From Moraxella equi (lineage in GTDB: Bacteria > Pseudomonadota > Gammaproteobacteria > Pseudomonadales > Moraxellaceae): DNA of 9,153 nt. The stretch is taken from NCBI RefSeq assembly GCF_002027555.1, contig NZ_MXAP01000071.1:1-9153 (forward strand), given 5' to 3'. Of this stretch, positions 1 to 7,300 are shown in pieces. A model generated the notes under the pieces. That model saw nothing but the letters and a program-made list of their open reading frames with translations, was not told the DNA's origin and made no database searches. Within the stretch, counting starts at the first letter, position 1, and the number at the start of each line of letters is the position of its first letter. The position numbers were made by a program, and so were the translations under genes.

Positions 1-602
1 AAGTTCGGTTGGTATATTTTGAAATGGTGGAAGATTTACGCCTTGTCGTGGCAAAAGCCAAGCAAGAAAACCCAAACACACCTGTTTTTGTACTCGGGCA
101 TTCTATGGGCGGACACATTTCGGCACTTTATGGCACCAAATATCCGCACGATGTGAACGGCTTTATTTTGGCGGCGGGCGTTTTGCGTTATAACACAATG
201 AATTTTGGGCATTTGCCACGCCCCGAGCCTGCGGGCAGTTTTGTGGACGGCTCGGTGTCTTTAACCACGCTCAATATCCCATTTGAAGGGGCTGGTTTAT
301 CGCTTGATAATGACCCGTTGATGTTGAACAAATTTTCGGTATCGTTCCCCAACGGCTTTAAAGAAGGCATCAAATATTTAAAAGACAATGATGACGAATT
401 TGTCGCCCCTGTGATGTTGATTAGTGGCAATAAAGATGTGTTTGTCGCCCCCAAAGATGCCATTGATTTTTATAATGAAACCAACTCGATGGATAAAAGT
501 TTGATTTTGTATCCGAACTTCGGGCATTTGTTGATGCTGGAAAATGGCGGACAAAAAATCAATGACGATGTGGCAGAATGGATTAACGAGCGAGTGAAAT
601 AA
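1..602 (+). CDS. Alpha/beta hydrolase, lysophospholipase / monoacylglycerol-lipase type (5' end outside window)
   Basis: This is the C-terminal part of a serine hydrolase of the alpha/beta-hydrolase fold, closest in style to the lysophospholipase/monoglyceride lipase group (Hydrolase_4). The frame is open from base 3, so the true start lies upstream; the TTG at 9 is not a convincing start because it falls inside the conserved helix before the nucleophile. Counting that TTG as residue 1, the nucleophile elbow GHSMGG places Ser at 32 (bases 102-104). The acid is probably Asp143 in the strand-turn LISGNKD, and the catalytic His is 173 in NFGHLLMLE. These three are in the expected order and spacing, and the protein ends shortly after the His as is usual. 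Residues 60-125 form the variable cap. Family knowledge suggests ester or lipid hydrolysis in the cytoplasm; the substrate cannot be read. It lies 27 bp before the FMN enzyme gene, with no terminator between, so they are probably co-transcribed. Confidence 0.88.
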   Translation, partial: VRLVYFEMVEDLRLVVAKAKQENPNTPVFVLGHSMGGHISALYGTKYPHDVNGFILAAGVLRYNTMNFGHLPRPEPAGSFVDGSVSLTTLNIPFEGAGLSLDNDPLMLNKFSVSFPNGFKEGIKYLKDNDDEFVAPVMLISGNKDVFVAPKDAIDFYNETNSMDKSLILYPNFGHLLMLENGGQKINDDVAEWINERVK

Positions 603-629
603 GCTGTTTTAATCATTTAGGAGAATTTT

Positions 630-1580
630 ATGCAAAACCGCATTACCCAAATTTTGAACATCAAATATCCGATTGTCCGAGCCCCGATGTCGTGGCTGAC
701 GGACGCTCATCTGGTGGCAAGCGTGGCGGACGCTGGCGGATTGGGCTTTTTAGCCCCACACGCAGGGCAAACAAGCAATCCCACTTCCAGCGAAGAAGTA
801 TTAGAAAGAATGCGTAACGAAATCCGCAAGGTTAAGGCTTTGACCGATAAGCCGTTTGGCGTACCATTTATTTTGTCTTATGATTTTTCGCTTATTCCCT
901 TAATGGTGGATTTGCTGATTGAAGAGCGTGTGCCTGTGGTGTTGGATAACGGTTTGCTTGATGAACAAATTTACGCCAAATTCAAACAGGCAGGCATTAA
1001 AATCATCTGCCGATTGCCCAATCCCAATTTGGCAGACGCTTTAAAAGCCCAAGCGTTGGGGGCGGATATTTTGGTGCTGACGGGTTTTGATGAAGGTGGT
1101 ACATTGCCAATGAAAGAAATTGGTAGTTTCTCGGTGCTTGCTGAATTTGTGGGCAAGGTGGATTTGCCAATTATGCTCGCTGGTGGCATTGCCGATAAAA
1201 AATCGGTTCAGGCTGCCTTAACTTTGGGGGCAGAAGGCGTATGGGTTGGCACGGCATTTATCGCCACAACCGAATGCCGAAGTCATCAAAAAGTCAAAGA
1301 GTGGATTGTGGGTGCAACGGCTAATGATTTATTACTGTTCCGTACCGAGCCGTATTATTACCGCTCGCTTCCAACCGAACTCGCCAAAAAATGCTTTGAA
1401 ATGAGTGAAAATGGGGCGAGCCGTGCCGACATCGCCAAAGTGATGAATGCAGGTACAGGAATGCGTTTGGGTATGCTAGAAGGCGATTTTGACAATGGCT
1501 ATGTGTCGGTGGGCAATGGCATTTCACAAATCCACAAAATCAAAAGCGTAAAAGAATTGATTGATGAGTTGATGGCTTAA
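630..1580 (+). CDS. FMN-dependent nitronate monooxygenase / FabK-like TIM-barrel oxidoreductase
   Basis: This 316-residue protein belongs to the nitronate monooxygenase (2-nitropropane dioxygenase) / enoyl-ACP reductase II superfamily and has the usual full length. The ATG at 630 has a good Shine-Dalgarno AGGAG at 619-623, six bases upstream. Visible motifs are the N-terminal barrel strand RAPMSWLTD followed by ADAGGLGFL (residues 17-41), GADILVLTGFDEGGT (144-158), the phosphate-binding IMLAGGIAD (181-189) and GVWVGTAFIATTE (203-215). Family members bind FMN and oxidise nitronates or reduce enoyl thioesters in the cytoplasm. The motif that normally reads EAGGH here reads DEGGT, so the usual active-site His is replaced by Thr158; a classical nitronate monooxygenase or FabK activity is therefore uncertain. 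It is probably the second gene of an operon with the hydrolase and is followed by a strong hairpin terminator. Confidence 0.88.
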   Translation: MQNRITQILNIKYPIVRAPMSWLTDAHLVASVADAGGLGFLAPHAGQTSNPTSSEEVLERMRNEIRKVKALTDKPFGVPFILSYDFSLIPLMVDLLIEERVPVVLDNGLLDEQIYAKFKQAGIKIICRLPNPNLADALKAQALGADILVLTGFDEGGTLPMKEIGSFSVLAEFVGKVDLPIMLAGGIADKKSVQAALTLGAEGVWVGTAFIATTECRSHQKVKEWIVGATANDLLLFRTEPYYYRSLPTELAKKCFEMSENGASRADIAKVMNAGTGMRLGMLEGDFDNGYVSVGNGISQIHKIKSVKELIDELMA

Positions 1581-1585
1581 TTAAA

Positions 1586-1615
1586 AAAACACCGTTTAAT
1601 TTTAAGCGGTGTTTT
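1586..1615 (+). terminator. Intrinsic terminator after the FMN enzyme gene
   Basis: Bases 1586-1598 pair with 1603-1615 in a 13-bp stem (core ACACCG / CGGTGT, one G-U pair at 1595-1606) around a four-base loop. The stem has an A run on its left side and ends in TTTT on the right, so it could stop transcription in either direction. It begins six bases after the stop codon and separates the hydrolase/FMN-enzyme operon from arsR. Confidence 0.85.
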
Positions 1616-1621
1616 GGTCTT

Positions 1622-1633
1622 AGACCGTCTGAA
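1622..1633 (+). other. Neisseria-type DNA uptake sequence-like word (single copy)
   Basis: AGACCGTCTGAA differs by one base from the Neisseriaceae AG-DUS word AGGCCGTCTGAA and keeps the whole CCGTCTGAA core. It lies seven bases past the terminator stem, a typical place for uptake words. I found no second copy on either strand, so function here is uncertain: it may reflect past exchange with Neisseriaceae or be chance. Confidence 0.35.
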
Positions 1634-1642
1634 AGTAAGAAA

Positions 1643-1670
1643 TTGACATTTCTAAAAAACTAGATATAAT
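1643..1670 (+). promoter_or_regulatory. Sigma-70 promoter of arsR
   Basis: The -35 box TTGACA (1643-1648) and the -10 box TATAAT (1665-1670) are both perfect consensus with a 16-bp spacer. Transcription should start at about 1676-1679, and the arsR ATG is at 1679, so the message is probably leaderless or nearly so. The -10 box also contains an in-frame TAA (1667-1669), which rules out an upstream start in that frame. Confidence 0.85.
1651..1667 (+). promoter_or_regulatory. Putative ArsR operator, copy 1 (TCTA-N6-TAGATAT)
   Basis: TCTA (1651-1654), six A-rich bases, then TAGATAT (1661-1667) make an imperfect palindrome filling the spacer between -35 and -10 and overlapping the -10 box. The same element occurs at the same offset in the next promoter (2033-2049). 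Occupancy here would block RNA polymerase, as expected of an autoregulating ArsR repressor. The assignment to this ArsR is inferred from position and recurrence. Confidence 0.6.
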
Positions 1671-1678
1671 ATCCGCCT

Positions 1679-1996
1679 ATGCAAACACTCATTGACACTT
1701 TCAAGGCACTCGCCAACGAACACCGCCTACAAATGCTCGTTTGGCTACACCACCCCGCCCTACACTTCCCCGATTTTTCGCCCGAATGCACCACAATGCA
1801 AGACGGTGGCTGGATTTGCGTGGGCAAAATTGCCGAAAAAGCAGGGCTGGCTCAGTCGGTCGTCTCAGGCTATTTAAACACCTTAAAATCGGTCGGTTTG
1901 GTAGAAAGTCAGCGAATGGGCAAATGGACTTATTACCGTTTTGCCCCCAATGCCAAAGCCGATTTGATTGAAAAATTGAACCAAACTTTTCCCTAA
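1679..1996 (+). CDS. ArsR/SmtB-family winged-helix transcriptional repressor
   Basis: This 105-residue protein is the usual size for ArsR-family repressors. The N-terminus FKALANEHRLQML (8-20) is the classic family helix. Residues 47-80 (CVGKIAEKAGL, SQ-type recognition helix QSVVSGYLNTLKSVGLV) form the helix-turn-helix, and the wing is QRMGKWTYYRF (78-88). The only start that keeps the first helix is ATG 1679, since the frame has a stop at 1667-1669; no Shine-Dalgarno is visible and the promoter predicts a leaderless transcript. Cys37 and Cys47 flank the segment before the HTH and could be a thiol or metal sensor, but no standard metal-box motif is clear. It has its own promoter and terminator. 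The shared operator-like element suggests that it represses itself and the LLM-OYE genes downstream and is released by a small inducer. The inducer is unknown. Confidence 0.9.
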   Translation: MQTLIDTFKALANEHRLQMLVWLHHPALHFPDFSPECTTMQDGGWICVGKIAEKAGLAQSVVSGYLNTLKSVGLVESQRMGKWTYYRFAPNAKADLIEKLNQTFP

Positions 1997-2018
1997 TGCC
2001 GTTTTTAATGGCATTTTT
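1995..2018 (+). terminator. Intrinsic terminator of arsR
   Basis: AATGCC (1995-2000) pairs with GGCATT (2010-2015), with one further G-U pair (2001-2009), around a T-rich loop, and the stem runs into TTTTT (2014-2018). It overlaps the arsR stop codon, so arsR is probably a single-gene transcript and LLM needs its own promoter. Confidence 0.8.
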
Positions 2019-2024
2019 AACCCA

Positions 2025-2052
2025 TTATCAAATCTAATTTTTTAGATATTAA
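2025..2052 (+). promoter_or_regulatory. Probable promoter of the LLM-OYE operon
   Basis: TTATCA (2025-2030) and TATTAA (2047-2052), 16 bp apart, each match four of six consensus bases. They are weak alone, but their placement relative to the TCTA-N6-TAGATAT element is identical to the strong arsR promoter (-35 begins 8 bp before TCTA, -10 begins 14 bp after it). The predicted leader to ATG 2069 is only about 10 bases and holds no clear Shine-Dalgarno. Confidence 0.5.
2033..2049 (+). promoter_or_regulatory. Putative ArsR operator, copy 2 (TCTA-N6-TAGATAT)
   Basis: TCTA (2033-2036), six bases ATTTTT, TAGATAT (2043-2049). The core is a perfect inverted repeat, ATCTAA (2032-2037) / TTAGAT (2042-2047), with a 4-bp spacer. 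It matches copy 1 at all eleven fixed positions and sits in the spacer of the predicted LLM promoter. I infer it brings LLM-OYE under the ArsR encoded just upstream. Confidence 0.6.
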
Positions 2053-2068
2053 GATAAGAAAAATTGTT

Positions 2069-3062
2069 ATGAAAATCCCCAAACTCTCCGCCCTAAACCT
2101 TGCTCCAATGCGACAAGGACAAACCGCCAAAGATGCCATAGACGCAATGGTGCGTTTGGCACAGCATTTAGAACACCTTGATTTTACAAGGTTTTGGATT
2201 GCCGAACATCATAATATGCCCCATTTGGCAAGTTCCGCCACGCAAATTCTCATCGCCCATACGCTGTCGCATACGCAAAAATCCGTGTTGGTAGTGGTGG
2301 CGTAATGCTCCCCAATCACAGCCCTTTGCAGGTGGCGGAGCAATATGGCACTTTGGAGACTTTATACCCCAATCGTGTGGATTTGGGTTTGGGGCGCGCC
2401 CCTGGTAATGACCAAATGACGGCAATGGCGTTAAGGCGTGGGCGTGCGGACATCTCTGACCAATTTCCAAATGATATTGCTGATTTGCAACGCTATTTTG
2501 GTAATGAGAGTGTACAAGGGCGAGTCAAAGCCTATCCTGCGTTGGGGCTAAATGTTCCGCTTTATATTTTGGGTTCAAGCACCGAAAGTGCGTATTTGGC
2601 TGGTCGTTTGGGCTTGCCGTATGCCTTTGCCGCGCATTTTGCCCCACGAATGCTGGAAATGGCGGTGGACATTTATCGCCAAGAATTTAAGCCGTCCGCC
2701 GTGCTAAATGAACCTTATATGATGATTTGTAATAATATTTTGGTGGCGGACAGCGATGATGAAGCCCACTTTTTGGCGACTACACAACAGCAACTGTTTT
2801 GGGATTTGGTGCGTGGCGTGTCTCGTGGCATGTGTCTGCCTGTGCCTGATATGGACGCTCTGTGGTCGCCTCAAGAAAAACTGTCTGCCCAAGCGATGAT
2901 GAGCACTTCGTTGATTGGCGATACAGACAGTGTCAAACAGCAGTTAATTGATTTTCAACAAAAATACGGGGCCGATGAGCTAATTGCCATTAACTATATT
3001 TTGATGAACAAAAACAGCACCACGCTTATTCATTACTCAAACAAATTATTGAAACCATTTAA
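2069..3062 (+). pseudogene. Luciferase-like (LLM, MsnO8-type) flavin monooxygenase, broken by two -1 frameshifts
   Basis: Read with two corrections, this is a full-length (about 331-residue) LLM-class flavin-dependent monooxygenase. The first segment (2069-2281) gives LSALNLAPMRQGQTA and [17 protein letters not shown]. The A5 run at 2277-2281 lacks one A, so the frame ends at TAA 2303-2305. The next frame supplies the expected continuation [15 protein letters not shown] and [13 protein letters not shown]. The T4 run at 2999-3002 lacks one T; with it restored the protein ends [16 protein letters not shown] and stops at 3060-3062, as family members do. Without it, the frame skips the stop and enters OYE. 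Family members bind reduced FMN (or F420) and oxidise small organics with O2; the substrate here is unknown. It is the first gene of the predicted ArsR-controlled operon. Either the gene is dead or the assembly has indel errors. A minor point is that TAATG at 2303-2307 makes ORF 1 stop and ORF 2 start overlap. Confidence 0.85.
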
Positions 3063-3064
3063 AA

Positions 3065-3068
3065 AAGG
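3065..3068 (+). promoter_or_regulatory. Shine-Dalgarno that fixes the OYE start
   Basis: AAGG at 3065-3068 lies seven bases before ATG 3076 and just after the natural LLM stop (3060-3062). It shows OYE has its own translation start and is not a fusion with LLM. Confidence 0.65.
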
Positions 3069-3075
3069 TAATCTT

Positions 3076-4230
3076 ATGACCGATTTATTTACCCCATTTA
3101 CGCTAAACAATGGCGTAGAAATCAAAAACCGCCTTGTGGTCGCCCCGATGACCCATTTTGCGTCCAACCCTGACGGCACAATTTCGGACGCAGAACGCCA
3201 ATTTATCGGCAATCGTGCCCAAGATTTTGGGCTGTTTATCACGGCAGCGACTTTGGTTAAACACGGCGGTAAATCCTTTATGGGCGAACCAGAAGCGACC
3301 AGCGATGCGGTGCTAGACAGCCTGCGTGAAACCGCCAATGTCATTAAAAATCAAGGAGCAAAAGCCATTTTGCAACTGCATCACGGTGGCAAAAAGTGGA
3401 ATGCCGACATCAATCAAGGCTTTGACGCCATTGCTCCAAGCGATTATGTCAAGCCTGATAATGACGCGTCCGACAACCATTCTGCCCGTGCGATGACGGG
3501 GGCGGAAGTGGACGAGATGATTGTAGCATTTGCTCGTTCGGCAGAATTGGCGTTGCAGGCAGGCTTTGACGGGGTGGAAATTCACGGGGCAAATGGCTAT
3601 TTGATTCAGCAGTTTGTCTCAGGCGACAGCAACACACGCACCGATAAATGGGGTGGCGACATTCACGCTCGCACCGCGTTCCCATTGGCGGTGATTCAAG
3701 CCGTAAATGAAGTGAAAGCCAAACACAATCGCCCTGATTTTATTGTTGGCTACCGTTTTTCGCCCGAAGAACCCGAAGAAAATGGACTGACAATGGCGGA
3801 TACTTTTGTTTTGCTGGATAAATTGGTGGAACAACCCCTGCAATATCTGCACATTTCCTTGTGGGATTTTTATAACAAGGCAAGACGCGGAGCGGACACG
3901 ACAAAATCTCGCATTGAGCAAATTCACGACCATATTGGTGGAAAATTGCCGTTGATTGGCGTGGGCAATTTGCTCTCGGGGGCGGACATTCGTGGGGCGT
4001 TTGAGACGGGTTTTGCCGAATTTATCGCGGTGGGCAAGGCGGTGCTGATGAATCCGAATTTGGCAACTTTGCTTAAAAACAATCAAGATGAGCAAATTGC
4101 CACGCGTTTGGATTTAAGCCAGCCTGAAAAATATGGCTATCCACCTGTGTTGTGGCACATTCAACAAAATAAACCTGCCTTTTTACCGCCTGTGGTGGGC
4201 GATGAGAATTGGCAAGCTGTTAGTGTTTGA
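3076..4230 (+). CDS. NADH:flavin oxidoreductase, Old Yellow Enzyme family
   Basis: This 384-residue FMN-dependent ene-reductase belongs to the OYE/NamA-like family and has normal length. The frame is open upstream to 2305, but only because of a frameshift in LLM; the real start is ATG 3076 ([10 protein letters not shown]), with Shine-Dalgarno AAGG and the typical family N-terminus. Motifs: [10 protein letters not shown] (18-27, FMN binding), LQLHHGGK (99-106), and [17 protein letters not shown] (164-180) with active-site His170, followed by [10 protein letters not shown] (185-194). [12 protein letters not shown] and [12 protein letters not shown] are the C-terminal phosphate-binding strands. 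These enzymes reduce activated C=C bonds of enals, enones, quinones or nitro compounds using NAD(P)H. It would be the second gene of the LLM-OYE operon, 13 bp after the LLM stop, and under the putative ArsR operator. The exact substrate cannot be deduced. Confidence 0.92.
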   Translation: MTDLFTPFTLNNGVEIKNRLVVAPMTHFASNPDGTISDAERQFIGNRAQDFGLFITAATLVKHGGKSFMGEPEATSDAVLDSLRETANVIKNQGAKAILQLHHGGKKWNADINQGFDAIAPSDYVKPDNDASDNHSARAMTGAEVDEMIVAFARSAELALQAGFDGVEIHGANGYLIQQFVSGDSNTRTDKWGGDIHARTAFPLAVIQAVNEVKAKHNRPDFIVGYRFSPEEPEENGLTMADTFVLLDKLVEQPLQYLHISLWDFYNKARRGADTTKSRIEQIHDHIGGKLPLIGVGNLLSGADIRGAFETGFAEFIAVGKAVLMNPNLATLLKNNQDEQIATRLDLSQPEKYGYPPVLWHIQQNKPAFLPPVVGDENWQAVSV

Positions 4231-4294
4231 TTTTTTTGGGTGAACCATAGCAAAAATCTACTCTGATTTGCCCTATTTACTGACAAAATTCAAA

Positions 4295-4308
4295 TCTAAA
4301 AACATAGA
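4295..4308 (+). promoter_or_regulatory. Possible third copy of the ArsR operator-like element
   Basis: TCTA (4295-4298), AAAACA, TAGA (4305-4308). It shares the ten-base word TCAAATCTAA (4290-4299) with copy 2 (2028-2037). It lacks a -10 box at the matching offset and lies between two convergent genes, so it may be a relic of a displaced promoter or a chance match. Confidence 0.3.
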
Positions 4309-4328
4309 CCCATACTTTAATAACCTTA

Positions 4329-4355
4329 TTAAGACCCAAGCCGTTTGGGTCTTAA
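4329..4355. terminator. Bidirectional hairpin between convergent OYE and NTPase-nuclease genes
   Basis: TTAAGACCCAA (4329-4339) pairs with TTGGGTCTTAA (4345-4355) in an 11-bp perfect stem with a five-base loop, ten bases beyond the stop codon of the - strand gene. T tracts are short and broken on both sides, so efficiency is unclear. The rest of 4231-4364 holds no gene. Confidence 0.7.
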
Positions 4356-4364
4356 ATAATAAGA

Positions 4365-7300
4365 TTATATATAAGATAAGTCTATCACAAAAATATCAAT
4401 TCTTTTTCTAAGTTCTTCTGAGAGGTTTTCTTGGATTTTTTGATATAATTCCTCTGCATTTTGAATACAATGACCCTTTCTGTTGGCGACTTTTTCATCT
4501 TTACCAAACCACAACACCAAATAAACACCTTGACCCTCAGAATCAGGGTGAATGGTATATAATTTATTTAATTGGTTGTCGAATGCAGAATACACCTCTG
4601 GATGCCATTGCCCTTTCACTTCAATGGGGACAATTTTTCTTTTGCCATTAATGATTTTTGAACAAACAATATCACATCTTTTTTGATTGTGCATATAGCG
4701 TTCTATATCAAGAAGCACTTGACGATGTTCGAGGCGTAATCTTAATCTTTCCGCAATATATTGGCTGGCGGTGTTTTCATCAACTCTCTGTTCGCCATGA
4801 TAAAATATTGATTTTGTGGTAGTGTCGTGTCCATTTAAATCGTTTTGATAAAGCTCTAATTCCTCCAAAATTACTGCGCGTAAATTTTCACTGCTGACAA
4901 TATCATCTTTTTCCAATAAATTGACAATATTTTCTGGGGTTGGTGCTTTAAAATTTTCCATTGCAGACTTTTTTAGATAATCAAATCTAATGCTTTTTAA
5001 ACTTGTATGCAAATCTTGATAAATCGGATTATTAAGTAACCTATCAATGACAGGCAATGGATTATCTGACGGTTGTTTTCCTAGCATAAAAATGATATTA
5101 CCTAAAAATTCATCTGTTTTTTCATTATCCAAACTATCGGGGTTATTGGGTAGGTTTTTATCAATAAAAGAACTTAAAATAAGCTCAATCTTTTGAGAAC
5201 TTAAAGTTAACCAATCTCTATAATCTCCAAATGCTCCCAAATGTCGATTTAAAATCAAAATACTATTAATATCTTGTATTAATTTATTCCAATAGATTTC
5301 GTAGTCTTCATCTAACAAATAAAAGGCATGAACCAGCCAAAAATCTTGCCTTTCTTTATATGTGTTATCCTCTTTTGGTATGGTGCTTTGTTTAAGAAAT
5401 TCACCACCTTTACTTTTAATGAACTCTTTGAGTTTATCCAAATCACCAAATTTTATGGATTGCAAAAACAGCTCTTTTTGAGCATTAAACTGCATATTAG
5501 GAAAACGAATCAGCCATTCTAAGGACAATTTTCTTGCTAATGGCTTATATTCCTCTTCGTCCAACCAATAAATTTGTGGACTAGAACAATCCACACAAGA
5601 TATTTGAGGCTCTATGTATGCACGCAAAAATTGCTCTTTTTGTTCAAGATTATCAAATAGACATTTATAAACTTCCTTTTTGAATAAGGAATGTTCATCA
5701 GAATTTAATCCACGCCAATGCATAGATAGATTGGTACATAGAGCCTCCAAAAGATTTTTTGGAACACGCTTTAATGAACCATCTCTTTTTAAAATTTCCA
5801 AACAAGAAGCATATAAAATAACTTCAACCTCCAAGCTCCGAGATTGACATTGTAGTTCTACCAGTTCTGGTAGGTTTGGTATATCAGGCTTAATAAAGTC
5901 TAAACAATTATAAAGTGCATTTCGAACCAATTTTTCATCACCAAATTTTTCCACAATGCTTTCAGGTTCTTGCAAAACAGTATAAGCAAACTCAAATAGC
6001 GATTGCCAATGACAACCACTTTCAATTAAGGCTCTATTTTCTGCAATATATTTAAGGTTTTTTTGATAGATTTCTTGTTGTTTTTTATCTTGCCTTTTAA
6101 TATATCTATCATATTTATAATCCTTCTTTTGCTCTTGATGATATGTCTTATCTTTTTTAAGTTCTTGATACCAAATACGCAAAAATTCACTTTTTTGCAT
6201 TGCTTGTAAACGCATATGTCTGCGTAATAAATTGGGATTACTTTCTTTGTTTTCATAATTATGTCTTTGTGTAAAATACTTCCATAACGCCGTATTATTG
6301 GTATCAAATGCTAAATTAACAATATACCAATAATCATCATATTGAAGGCGCAAGCCAGAATGCCCCCGAAAACTAAAATTATGAAATACTATTTTACGAA
6401 TTTTCTCAATATCGGATAAATTTTCCATAGCAATCTTAATAATACTGCGTCTTAATTCGTGATTTTCTGAAAAAATTTTTACCGACAAACTGATATCTTT
6501 TGATACATTACTTTTAAAATATAAATTTTTAACCCATTGCCAAATTTGTACGGAATTATAAGGTTTATTATATAACTCAAAATATCTGTCTAATAATCTA
6601 ACAATGATTTTGCTCATACCAATTCGGCATTGACAATCATATTCATTCTTACATACACAAGACAGATTTTTAGACAATTCATCAAGTAATTTGATGGTTA
6701 AATCCAAATCAAGTTGATCAATAAATACCGTGATAAAATAGCGCGTTCCAATCACTCTTTCTCTACCATATTTTTTAGGATATAGTTCTGAGCATACTTG
6801 TAAAAATTTAACATAGTCATCAAATTCAAAATAGCTATCTTTAACACCAAGCATTATGTCGGAAATGATTGATAAAGAGGTGTTATCTCCTTCTTCTATC
6901 AAGACATCAAAAAGTGATTTAAATGGATAATCCTTCACGCTTAATAAGCATTGTCCTGCCAAACGACGAATGCCCCATTCTTTGTATTTTGGTCTGGTAT
7001 CACAAATAATTGCTTTTAACTCATTTGTTATTTTCTGATTGATTGGTGAATCAATAAGTAATTCCAACAACATTCTTTGTAAATGACCCTCTCGATGTTT
7101 TTCAGACAGTAATTCCTTTAATTCATCAATCAAATCTTCCGTGAAAAAGTCATTAACACTAAAATTTCTCCATACATCACTACGGCGAAAATAAGGGTCT
7201 TTTTGATTTAATTGCTTTAAGGCATTTAGTAGTTTGATTTTTGAGCTAGACAACAATAAAGAAGGGTCTCCATTAGATAATATCGCATAAGGGTCTAAAT

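Noticed and set aside
2277..3002. Phase variation of the LLM gene through homopolymer slippage
   Set aside because: Runs of only five A and four T are too short to be typical contingency loci; sequencing error or decay is more likely.
3619..4095. 158-codon open frame on the - strand
   Set aside because: It lies wholly inside OYE, whose + strand translation has clear family motifs; the antisense product shows no recognisable domain.
2305..4230. Continuous 641-residue ORF that looks like a natural LLM-OYE fusion enzyme
   Set aside because: The LLM C-terminus and its stop lie in another frame (stop 3060-3062), and OYE has its own Shine-Dalgarno and ATG at 3076; the fusion results from a one-base shortfall at 2999-3002.
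6026..6307. 93-codon - strand frame inside the large NTPase gene
   Set aside because: It overlaps the long frame, is very rich in Lys and Ile as expected of out-of-frame AT-rich DNA, and has no start context of note.
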